Source: Leptospira neocaledonica (lineage in GTDB: Bacteria; Spirochaetota; Leptospiria; Leptospirales; Leptospiraceae). Taken from it: a DNA stretch of 64,000 nucleotides. Below are positions 46,373 through 55,443 of the stretch, piece after piece (positions within the stretch are counted from its first letter, which is position 1; the number at the start of each line of letters is the position of its first letter). Under the pieces are notes generated by a model. That model ran no database searches. It saw nothing but the letters and a program-made list of their open reading frames with translations, and was not told where the DNA came from. The translations under genes and the position numbers were made by a program. Location of the stretch: assembly GCF_002812205.1 (NCBI RefSeq), contig NZ_NPEA01000005.1, positions 248,001 to 312,000 on the forward strand, read 5' to 3'.

Positions 46373-46474
46373 ATTCCTAGTATCGTCTGTTTCTAAAAAA
46401 GAGTAAGGATTTTTGAAAATTTTAACCTTTTGGAGGGGTCTTTTAGATACCGTTTTCTGTAATAAGAAATTTTT

Positions 46475-46762
46475 ATGAGATATAAATTATTACTATTATT
46501 TGGGATTTGTTCCGTTTTTTCCCATTGTTCCAAAGTGGTTATTGAAAAGATCCAGGGCGAAAAAAAGGAAAAAGATAATCCTGTAGTAAGTTACTTCTTT
46601 TGTGTTGCCCAAACCAATGCTTGTATTGAGTCGGATGGAGAAGATTGTTTTGTTGTCAGAGATAATCCTCACTATTTCGACGCGGGTGGAGGCGGAGTGG
46701 AGAAATTCTGTCTAGATAAGATAGCAGAAATCATTCTCGTTACTGAAACTGGTGGTATGTAA
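46475..46762 (+). CDS. Small cysteine-containing lipoprotein
   Basis: A 95-residue protein with a signal peptide ending in lipobox VFSHC (Cys18). Mature cysteines in FFCVAQTNACIE, DCFVV and KFCLDK (four in all) suggest disulfide bonds. A Gly-rich loop GGGGVEK lies between. No family recognised. Divergent from the aldolase-led run and about 100 bp upstream of lepB. The ribosome site is weak (AAGAAA), so the start is less sure. Confidence 0.55.
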   Translation: MRYKLLLLFGICSVFSHCSKVVIEKIQGEKKEKDNPVVSYFFCVAQTNACIESDGEDCFVVRDNPHYFDAGGGGVEKFCLDKIAEIILVTETGGM

Positions 46763-46868
46763 CAATTTTCCTCCATGGACCCTGTATTCTCCCATACGAA
46801 TCTGAAGGGGAAATGGGTTTTCAGTCTTCCGAATTGACGGGAAATACCGATCCTGTATCAATAGGCCT

Positions 46869-47864
46869 ATGAGCCAGCCGAAGGGCAGTACCTTTTTGAA
46901 AAAACTTCCTACTTGGATCCAGGAAATATTTGGAGAAGAATCCGTAGATTCCACTCTCTCCTTCTTTTTTATCGTTTTATTAGTTTTAGCTTTTAAATCC
47001 TCGGTATTGGATGCGAACAATATTCCCTCGGGATCCATGCTCCCAACTCTTAAGATAGGGGATTTTCTGTTCGTAAATAAGATGAGATATTCTCTTCGAC
47101 TTCCCTTTACGGACATCGAGCTCAAAAGATACGATGATCCTAAAAGAGGAGATATCGTAACCTTCATCCCTCCTGATGGAGCCGTTTCACCTGAGGAGAA
47201 GGAAGGCTGGTTTCCCAAAAGATTCGTAAAAAGAGTGATCGGTCTTCCAGGAGACAGGATCCGAATCGTAAAGGTCCTACATGAGAGAGATGGATTTCCT
47301 ACAGTCTATGGCAAAATAGAATACATGGAAAAAGGAAGTACCAACTTCTCCGCTTACGATTTTAAGGATGAAGAAAAGAGAAATTTATTCGATGACCTGG
47401 ATGACGATGCAGCAGTCCAATATTATCTATTTAAAGAACAGAAACCCGGCTTCGAACATTATGTGATCGAAGGGAATACTCGTCCTTATACGCACGAGTT
47501 CAAAGATGCGGAATGTTTCCAAGTCACAGGTTGTGTAATTCCGGATGATCATTATATGATGATGGGAGACAATCGCACAAATTCTTCCGACTCCAGATTC
47601 TGGGGATTTGTTCCTCGGGACAATATACTCGGAAAAGCGGCGCTCATCTACTTCTCCATCAACTGGAAGGATCATGTGTGCGCATACAAAAGTGCAGAAG
47701 ATCTTGGAATGAATGGCGACTCTGCACAAAAATACGATCCGGAAGAATTTAGATCCAAATGTGGAGATATCGGTTCTAATATGAACTGGTTCAAGAGCAC
47801 TATATTCTATAGAATTCCTAGAATGCAGGTCCGTTGGTATCGTATCGGAACCGTATTAGAATAA
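46869..47864 (+). CDS. lepB: Signal peptidase I LepB
   Basis: A 331-residue membrane serine protease that cleaves Sec signal peptides. One N-terminal transmembrane helix (about 30-45) is followed by the catalytic Ser motif NNIPSGSMLPTL (S56). The general base Lys is in FVKRVIGLPGD (K121). The box MMGDNRTNSSDSRFWGFV matches motif E. A long insertion (about 130-200) enlarges the catalytic domain. The gene ends 2 bp before the AtpZ-like gene start. It is an odd leader for the ATP synthase operon, but spacing suggests cotranscription. Confidence 0.94.
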   Translation: MSQPKGSTFLKKLPTWIQEIFGEESVDSTLSFFFIVLLVLAFKSSVLDANNIPSGSMLPTLKIGDFLFVNKMRYSLRLPFTDIELKRYDDPKRGDIVTFIPPDGAVSPEEKEGWFPKRFVKRVIGLPGDRIRIVKVLHERDGFPTVYGKIEYMEKGSTNFSAYDFKDEEKRNLFDDLDDDAAVQYYLFKEQKPGFEHYVIEGNTRPYTHEFKDAECFQVTGCVIPDDHYMMMGDNRTNSSDSRFWGFVPRDNILGKAALIYFSINWKDHVCAYKSAEDLGMNGDSAQKYDPEEFRSKCGDIGSNMNWFKSTIFYRIPRMQVRWYRIGTVLE

Positions 47865-47866
47865 AT

Positions 47867-48100
47867 ATGAGCGAACCGGATCAAAAACCTCCCGAAAAGA
47901 AGGATACTTCCCCTTGGCAGCTTGCAAGTGTCGGGACAGAGTTCGCTTTTATTATCATAGCTTCCGTTTTTATAGGAAGGTATCTGGATGGACGTTTCGG
48001 TTGGTCTCCTTTTGGGATCTTATTCGGGGCAATATTCGGATTCGGCTACGGGATTTATTATCTTCTCATGAGAGTTTCCCAATTCGACAAAAAGGACTAA
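47867..48100 (+). CDS. AtpZ/AtpI-type small membrane protein
   Basis: A 77-residue protein. The ATG at 47867 is preferred because the longer frame begins inside lepB. Two membrane helices with GRYLDGRFGWSPFGILFGAI between them fit the ATPase_gene1 (AtpZ) family, proposed to serve as a Mg2+/Ca2+ channel or assembly factor for the c-ring. It is 2 bp after lepB and 16 bp before the next membrane gene, in the leading part of the atp operon. Confidence 0.75.
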   Translation: MSEPDQKPPEKKDTSPWQLASVGTEFAFIIIASVFIGRYLDGRFGWSPFGILFGAIFGFGYGIYYLLMRVSQFDKKD

Positions 48101-48116
48101 ACTCGGTCTTTTGGGA

Positions 48117-48470
48117 ATGAAGGACTCTGATGGTTTATTACAACCTAAAAAGTATTATTTAGGTTTTGTTCTACTTCTTATAATCTTCGGATTATGGTAC
48201 AGGTTCTACGAGGTTCCCGACCCGGGCTTTTGGAAGGGAATTGTAATATCTCTTTTAGTATCGTTGCTTCTTTATAATTTTAGATTTTATCTACTTTGGA
48301 AACATTCCAAAGAAGGTTTTTCGATCCAATTTGGAACGACTGTTCTGTCTTTTTTTATTCATTTAGCCGTTTTAGTACTGTTTATCTGGAGAGGCGAACG
48401 TGAAGGTTTTGTGATCGGTTTTTTTATTGCCCATTTCGCCAACCTTTTAATATTGGTATTCGCAAGGTGA
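48117..48470 (+). CDS. AtpI-like membrane protein of the ATP synthase operon
   Basis: A 117-residue protein with four membrane helices and short loops, in the position normally held by atpI, whose product helps assemble the c-ring. Sequence similarity to AtpI is low, as is usual in the family. The ATG at 48117 is preferred over the TTG at 48111. The gap to atpB is 114 bp and contains an inverted repeat. Confidence 0.6.
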   Translation: MKDSDGLLQPKKYYLGFVLLLIIFGLWYRFYEVPDPGFWKGIVISLLVSLLLYNFRFYLLWKHSKEGFSIQFGTTVLSFFIHLAVLVLFIWRGEREGFVIGFFIAHFANLLILVFAR

Positions 48471-48472
48471 CC

Positions 48473-48502
48473 CCTTAAAACGCCTTAAAGAACGTTTTAA
48501 AG
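48473..48502 (+). promoter_or_regulatory. Inverted repeat in the atpB leader
   Basis: CCTTAAAACG (48473-48482) pairs with CGTTTTAAAGG (48492-48502), leaving a 9-nt loop and one bulged T. There is no T-run. It could set mRNA stability or attenuate between the atpI-like gene and atpB, so that the high-level structural subunits are separated from the upstream genes. Confidence 0.4.
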
Positions 48503-48584
48503 GTACTTTGCGGGAAATAGAACCCTGGGATGGTGCTCCCAAAACTCTTCCTTCCTGTCGTATACGAGAGGATCCTTTACAAGT

Positions 48585-49634
48585 ATGTTGAAACAAATCT
48601 TAGCAACCGCATTATTATTGTTCTCACTTCCATTATTTGCCTCCGAGGGCGAAGCTTCCAAACCTTTCGATCTGAACGAGGTGCTGGTTCACCACTTGAT
48701 GGATCATGCTGAGTTTCCTTTCAATGTTGGCGGAACCAAAGTTTACGAAGGCCATGAAGGTTTTGATCCTCATGCAGAAAACATTTTTGTAGATCATTCT
48801 ACCGGACATAGATTCCATTTTGTGGGAGGAATTGATCTACATATCACTCGTCGTGTTACGATGATGTGGATTGTCTCCCTACTTCTTCTCATCGTATTTA
48901 TTCCTGCCGCTCGGCTGATCGCAAAAAATCCTTTAAAGATACAAAGTAGATTCGCGAACGCTGTAGAGGCTTTCATAAGCTTCCTAAAAAAGGATGTGGT
49001 GGACGCAAATACGGACGGTCACGGACATTCTTATTATCATTATATTTTTACATTATTCTTCTTCATCCTATTCTGTAACTTGATGGGACTTATTCCTCCT
49101 GTAGGAGAGGTGATCCAACTCGGGATAGAATCTGTTAACGCAGGAGAAGAAGTTCCGGCATCCGCGCATGCGGACTCAGGTCATCATGAACCTATCTGGA
49201 TCGCAAAAGTTTGGAACGGTATTACCGTAACGGGTGATGTTTCGGTTACTGTTACTCTCGCACTCATCACTTTACTTTTGATCTACGGAACTGGATTTAT
49301 TTACCAAGGACCGAAGTTCATTATCCATTCGGTTCCGAATGGAGTTCCTGCACCTCTATATCTACTGATGTGGCCGTTGGAGTTCATTATTTCTCCACTT
49401 GCTAAAGCATTCGCACTCACTGTGCGTCTTTTAGCGAACATGACAGCAGGACACGTAATCATCTTAGCGTTACTCGGATTTATTTTCCAATTCCAATCTT
49501 GGGGAGTGGCGCCGATCTCGGTTTTCGGAGCGACTGCGATCTATTTCTTAGAATTGTTCGTGGCCTTCTTACAGGCTTACGTTTTCGCTCTTCTAACCTC
49601 GCTCTTCGTGGGCTCGAGTATGCATAGGCACTAA
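48585..49634 (+). CDS. atpB: ATP synthase Fo subunit a
   Basis: A 349-residue membrane subunit that forms the proton half-channels with the c-ring. The N-terminus has a signal-peptide-like stretch ending FASEG, and then a His- and Asp-rich periplasmic extension (about 30-80; VLVHHLMDHAEFPF) longer than in E. coli. The essential Arg lies in FALTVRLLANMTAGH. Later helices match the family (FQFQSWGVAPISVFG and FLQAYVFALLTSLFVGSSMH). First structural gene of the operon. Confidence 0.95.
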   Translation: MLKQILATALLLFSLPLFASEGEASKPFDLNEVLVHHLMDHAEFPFNVGGTKVYEGHEGFDPHAENIFVDHSTGHRFHFVGGIDLHITRRVTMMWIVSLLLLIVFIPAARLIAKNPLKIQSRFANAVEAFISFLKKDVVDANTDGHGHSYYHYIFTLFFFILFCNLMGLIPPVGEVIQLGIESVNAGEEVPASAHADSGHHEPIWIAKVWNGITVTGDVSVTVTLALITLLLIYGTGFIYQGPKFIIHSVPNGVPAPLYLLMWPLEFIISPLAKAFALTVRLLANMTAGHVIILALLGFIFQFQSWGVAPISVFGATAIYFLELFVAFLQAYVFALLTSLFVGSSMHRH

Positions 49635-49679
49635 TTTTAATTATAAGCGTTTTGATTTCAAATAGGAGAATATAGTACA

Positions 49680-49970
49680 ATGGAATTCGGACTAGGATAC
49701 ATCGGAGTAGGAATCGCAGCTGGACTCGCTATTTTAGGCGCAGGACTCGGAATCGGAAGAATCGGTGGCTCTGCTGCTGAAGGAATCAGCCGTCAACCTG
49801 ATGCAGCTGGAAAAATCCAAACTGCGATGATCATCTCTGCAGCCCTTATCGAAGGTGCGGCTCTGTTCGCAATCGTTATTGCGTTCCTCGCAGGTGGAAC
49901 TTTGAATACAGCAGTTACCAAAGCATCTGCTGCTAAAACTGAAGTTTCTGCACCGGCTGAAGGTAAATAA
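49680..49970 (+). CDS. atpE: ATP synthase Fo subunit c
   Basis: A 96-residue two-helix proteolipid. The ion-binding carboxylate is E58 (SAALIEGAALFAIV). The polar loop is GISRQPDA. The residue after E58 is Gly, and the position of the Na+ ligand Gln is occupied by R27 (GIGRIGG), so the ring should translocate H+, not Na+. A C-terminal tail of about 18 polar residues (TAVTKASAAKTEVSAPAEGK) extends beyond the second helix. Confidence 0.96.
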   Translation: MEFGLGYIGVGIAAGLAILGAGLGIGRIGGSAAEGISRQPDAAGKIQTAMIISAALIEGAALFAIVIAFLAGGTLNTAVTKASAAKTEVSAPAEGK

Positions 49971-49972
49971 TC

Positions 49973-50500
49973 TTGTTTCTCTTGGCAGCTGACAGGGGAT
50001 TAGGCGCACTATTAGACGTTAATCCGGGTCTGATCATTTGGACCCTGATTACCTTCACGATAGTCGTCATTATCCTTAAAGTTTTCGCTTGGGATGTGAT
50101 CCTCAAAGCTCTGGATGAAAGAGCTGAGACCATCCAAAACGATATTCGTAAGGCTGCTGACGTACGTTCCGAGGCGGAAGCTCTGCTGAAAGATTATGAA
50201 ACAAGAATCGCACAAGCAAAAGACCAAGCTAACGGAATCGTAGCGGAAGCCAAATCGGACGCTACTAACCTGAAAAACAAACTATTGGATGATGCTTCGA
50301 AAGAAGTGAAGGCTCTTAAAGATACTGCACTGAAAGATATCGAACTCGCAAAATCCAAAGCATTGGCAGAACTCCAAGGACAGATCGTAGACATGACCGT
50401 TCAAGTCGCAGGATTGGTTCTGGAGAAACAGTTAAAAGCGGACGACTATAAGTCCTTTATCGAGAACGAGTTAGGCAAGATCAAGAAACTGAGCGCGTAA
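49973..50500 (+). CDS. atpF: ATP synthase Fo subunit b
   Basis: A 175-residue peripheral stalk protein with a TTG start 2 bp after atpE. One N-terminal membrane helix (LIIWTLITFTIVVIILKVFAW) is followed by a long charged coiled coil (VRSEAEALLKDYETRIAQAK), and the C-terminus contacts subunit delta. Only a single b-type gene is present, so the stalk is probably a homodimer. Confidence 0.93.
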   Translation: MFLLAADRGLGALLDVNPGLIIWTLITFTIVVIILKVFAWDVILKALDERAETIQNDIRKAADVRSEAEALLKDYETRIAQAKDQANGIVAEAKSDATNLKNKLLDDASKEVKALKDTALKDIELAKSKALAELQGQIVDMTVQVAGLVLEKQLKADDYKSFIENELGKIKKLSA

Positions 50501-50503
50501 CAA

Positions 50504-51064
50504 ATGAGCTATTCTGCGATCCCAAAAACATACGCGGCCGCATTTGCGGACGCTAGTTCTTCTCCGGAAGAAGCCGAACAGGAATTGGATTCTATCGTAA
50601 GTATTTTTCAGATAGAGCCACAGTTCCGCGATTTTTTCGATACCCCTTCCGTTAAAAAGGAAGATAAGGAAGCTGTTCTATTAAAGACCTTCCAGGGCAA
50701 AATTTCGGAAATCACTCTGAATTTTTTACAGGTGCTTCTTCGTAGGGGAAGATTTTCATTTCTTTCCGAGATTCACGAAGCCTTAAAAGAAGAACTGGAT
50801 CGTAAAGCAGGAAGAGTTCGCGCGAAAGTCAGAAGTTATCCGTTATTGGATGAGGCTTCTCTCGCCAAATTACGTGAAGTATTAAAAGAAAAATTCAAAT
50901 CGGAATTCATCTTGGAATCAAGTGAAGATCCGAGCCTTCTCGGAGGTTTCGTGGTCAGATTCCAAGACTTGGCGATCGATTCTTCCATGAAAAGCCAACT
51001 TAAGAAAGTAAGGCAAACCTTGCTGGACAGCAAATTACCGGTCGGAGTGGTGTATGAAAATTAA
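50504..51064 (+). CDS. atpH: ATP synthase F1 subunit delta
   Basis: A 186-residue subunit that links F1 to the peripheral stalk. N-terminal helical domain: [18 protein letters not shown]. The C-terminal family signature is [19 protein letters not shown], followed by [11 protein letters not shown]. It overlaps the atpA start by 11 bp, implying translational coupling. Confidence 0.92.
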   Translation: MSYSAIPKTYAAAFADASSSPEEAEQELDSIVSIFQIEPQFRDFFDTPSVKKEDKEAVLLKTFQGKISEITLNFLQVLLRRGRFSFLSEIHEALKEELDRKAGRVRAKVRSYPLLDEASLAKLREVLKEKFKSEFILESSEDPSLLGGFVVRFQDLAIDSSMKSQLKKVRQTLLDSKLPVGVVYEN

Positions 51065-52568
51065 AACAGACGAAATTACGTCGGTCCTCAAACAGGAAAT
51101 TTTAAATTATAAAAAAGATCTGGGTGTCGAAGAAGTCGGAACTGTTCTGGAAGTAGGGGACGGTATCGCTCGAGTTTTTGGCCTTAGAAACGTGATGGCC
51201 GGAGAACTTGTAGAATTCCAAAACGGAGTTCGCGGTCAGGCATTCAACTTAGAAGACAATTCTGTGGGTGTGATCATCTACGGAGATTATAAGAACATCA
51301 AAGAAGGTTTCTCCGTTAAGAGAACCAGCAAAATTTTGGAAGTTCCAGTTGGTCCTGAATTGCTTGGACGTGTGGTGAACCCACTCGGAGAGCCTGTTGA
51401 CGGTAAAGGCCCAATCAATGCAAAACATACCCGCGCGGTAGAGAGTCCTGCTCCTGGTATTTCTAAAAGACAACCGGTGGAAGAGCCTCTTCAGACCGGT
51501 ATCAAAAGTATCGACGCAATGATCCCGATAGGCCGTGGACAAAGGGAGTTGATCATCGGAGACCGTGGAACTGGTAAAACTTCCATCGCTCTGGATACGA
51601 TCATCAACCAAAAAGGTTCCGGAGTTATCTGCGTTTACGTAGCGATCGGACAAAAAGCTTCCACTGTAGCGACTATCGTGGAAAAACTAAAAGCGGTTGG
51701 AGCTCTCGATTACACTATCGTGGTTTCCGCAACTGCTGCTGATCCTGCTCCTCTGCAATATATCGCTCCTTATTCTGGATGTTCTTTCGCGGAATACTTC
51801 ATGTATAACGAGAAAAAAGCTACCTTAGTTGTTTATGATGACTTATCAAAACAAGCGGTTGCTTATCGCCAAATGTGTCTTCTTCTTCGTAGACCTCCGG
51901 GCCGCGAAGCTTATCCTGGAGACGTATTCTATCTTCACTCTCGCTTATTAGAAAGAGCCGCCAAATTGGACGAAAAATACGGAGCAGGTTCCTTAACTGC
52001 GCTTCCTATCATCGAAACCCAAGAAGGTGAGGTTTCCGCTTATATTCCGACTAACGTGATTTCCATCACTGACGGTCAGATTTACTTGCAATCCAACTTA
52101 TTCGCATCTGGGGTTCGTCCTGCAGTGGATGTGGGTATCTCCGTATCTCGTGTAGGATCTGCCGCTCAGATCAAAGCGATGAAACAAGTTGCAGGAAAAA
52201 TGAAACTGGAATTAGCTCAGTTCAGAGAGTTAGAAGCATTCGCTCAGCTCGGAACCGACTTAGATCCGGTAACTCAAGCTCAGTTGGACAGAGGATATCG
52301 TATCGTTGAGATGTTGAAACAACCTGTTTCCAGCCCTTATCCTGTAGAAGAGCAAGTAGTCGAAATTTTCGCGGTAACCAGAGGACATATGGACAAGGTT
52401 CCAGTTCCTAAGGTTAGAGAGTTCGGAGCACATCTATTGAATGTTCTTCGCACCCAACAACCTGAAGTGTTGAACGCAATCCGCACTGAAAAGAAAATTT
52501 CGGACGAAGGAAAACTGGGAGAGGTAATCGCCTCTATCGCAGCCGACTTTGTTAGGAACCTGAAGTAA
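51054..52568 (+). CDS. atpA: ATP synthase F1 subunit alpha
   Basis: A 504-residue non-catalytic nucleotide-binding subunit. P-loop [13 protein letters not shown] near residue 170; family signature around [22 protein letters not shown]. Length and spacing are canonical. Confidence 0.98.
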   Translation: MKIKTDEITSVLKQEILNYKKDLGVEEVGTVLEVGDGIARVFGLRNVMAGELVEFQNGVRGQAFNLEDNSVGVIIYGDYKNIKEGFSVKRTSKILEVPVGPELLGRVVNPLGEPVDGKGPINAKHTRAVESPAPGISKRQPVEEPLQTGIKSIDAMIPIGRGQRELIIGDRGTGKTSIALDTIINQKGSGVICVYVAIGQKASTVATIVEKLKAVGALDYTIVVSATAADPAPLQYIAPYSGCSFAEYFMYNEKKATLVVYDDLSKQAVAYRQMCLLLRRPPGREAYPGDVFYLHSRLLERAAKLDEKYGAGSLTALPIIETQEGEVSAYIPTNVISITDGQIYLQSNLFASGVRPAVDVGISVSRVGSAAQIKAMKQVAGKMKLELAQFRELEAFAQLGTDLDPVTQAQLDRGYRIVEMLKQPVSSPYPVEEQVVEIFAVTRGHMDKVPVPKVREFGAHLLNVLRTQQPEVLNAIRTEKKISDEGKLGEVIASIAADFVRNLK

Positions 52569-52581
52569 GCGGAGAAAAATC

Positions 52582-53442
52582 TTGGCTACACCCAGGGAAA
52601 TAAAGAAACGGATCAGCTCCGTTAAGAACACTCGGAAGATCACTCGAACTATGGAAATGGTCGCTACGGCTAAATCCAAAAAGTTGAGTGATCGGGTGAA
52701 TGCGTCTCATCCATTCTCTAATAAAATTAAGGAATTGGTAGGGGCGCTCGCATCCCTGGCTTCCGTAGTAAAAAGTCCTTATTTAAGAAAACCGAATACG
52801 ATCCGTTCGATCGCTCTTCTTGTGATCACTGCGAACAGAGGTCTTTGCGGAGGATATAACTCCAAGACGATCCGTTTGGCGAAAACTCGCATCCAAGAGC
52901 TGAAAGATCAGGGCGTAAACGTTCGACTTTTTGTCGTAGGTAAGAAGGGAATTTCCTATTTCCAATTCGCAAAAGAGAAAATAGAAAAATCCTATACTCA
53001 TATCGACGACAAGTCCGGTTACAAGGAAGCGGAAGAGTTTGCAGACTTCTTCTTGGATCTATTTGCAAGAGAAGAAGTGGATGCAGTGGAAATTATCTCC
53101 ACAGTTTATCATTCTTCTGCAAACCAAGAGCCTGATATTACTAAGGTTCTTCCGTTCGAAGCGCAAGGAGAAGCTAATATTGGTTCCAATGTTCTATACG
53201 AGCCGAGCCCGGCAGATATTCTGGAATCACTTCTTCCTTTAGTTGTAAAAACTGCATTTTTAAAAGCGATCTTGGAAGCGAATTGTTCCGAGCAGATCGC
53301 AAAGCGCGTGGCCATGAAATCCGCAACGGACGCGGCCTCCGAGATGATCAAACTTCTGACCCGCGGTTACAACCGTATCCGTCAGGCGAAGATCACTCAG
53401 GAGATCTCGGAGATCGTAGCGGGTGCGGACTCGCTAAACTAG
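52582..53442 (+). CDS. atpG: ATP synthase F1 subunit gamma
   Basis: A 286-residue rotor shaft with TTG start. N-terminal helix [20 protein letters not shown] and the C-terminal helix with [21 protein letters not shown] (split by the 20-residue limit: conserved core is [19 protein letters not shown]). No disulfide or redox insert of the chloroplast type. Confidence 0.96.
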   Translation: MATPREIKKRISSVKNTRKITRTMEMVATAKSKKLSDRVNASHPFSNKIKELVGALASLASVVKSPYLRKPNTIRSIALLVITANRGLCGGYNSKTIRLAKTRIQELKDQGVNVRLFVVGKKGISYFQFAKEKIEKSYTHIDDKSGYKEAEEFADFFLDLFAREEVDAVEIISTVYHSSANQEPDITKVLPFEAQGEANIGSNVLYEPSPADILESLLPLVVKTAFLKAILEANCSEQIAKRVAMKSATDAASEMIKLLTRGYNRIRQAKITQEISEIVAGADSLN

Positions 53443-54867
<1,425 letters not shown>

Positions 54868-54870
54868 TCG

Positions 54871-55251
54871 ATGGCAGCCAAGCTAGACGTATCGGTAATC
54901 TCTCCAGAAAAACTACTCTTCCACGGCGATGCGGACAGCATCGTCGTACCTGGAAGCGAAGGGTTTTTCGGAGTGTATCCGGGCCATACCGCTCTTGTCT
55001 CCCTGCTCGGGATCGGCGTGTTGGAAGTCCGACAAGGATCTAAAACCAAAATCGCCGCAATCGAAGGCGGGTTTTTCGAAGTAAGAGACAATAAAGTTAC
55101 AATTTTGACGGACCACGGTAGCTTGAAAGAAGATATCGACCTGGCCGCCGCCCAAAAAGCCCTAGAAGAAGCGGAAGCTCTTCCTGCCTCCACCGAGAAA
55201 AATACTCTCGTCTTAAAAGCAAAAACCCGAATTTTAGCGGCTTCCCGCTAA
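54871..55251 (+). CDS. atpC: ATP synthase F1 subunit epsilon
   Basis: A 126-residue subunit that regulates rotation and can inhibit ATP hydrolysis. N-terminal beta-sandwich begins [20 protein letters not shown] and contains [20 protein letters not shown]. The C-terminal two-helix part is short. Last gene of the operon; no clear T-run terminator follows, only a weak GGGACACTT/AAGTTCCC inverted repeat near 55294-55322. Confidence 0.95.
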   Translation: MAAKLDVSVISPEKLLFHGDADSIVVPGSEGFFGVYPGHTALVSLLGIGVLEVRQGSKTKIAAIEGGFFEVRDNKVTILTDHGSLKEDIDLAAAQKALEEAEALPASTEKNTLVLKAKTRILAASR

Positions 55252-55443
55252 TATTTAGGGGTTCCAAATTCCGAAAATTATTAAGGGACACTTCTATCGG
55301 TTACGGCCGAAGAAGTTCCCAGTGTAAGAGAAAAGGTCTTCTAATATAAGGGGATTGTCTCGGAATATTTTCGGATTGTATTTCCTACAAGTTAGGAGAT
55401 CCTCCGAATTAGAGAGACGGATTTTTAGCATACTGTAGGAAGC

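Noticed and set aside
49680..49970. Possible Na+-type c-ring
   Set aside because: Residue after E58 is Gly and the Gln ligand position is Arg, so the Na+ signature is not met.
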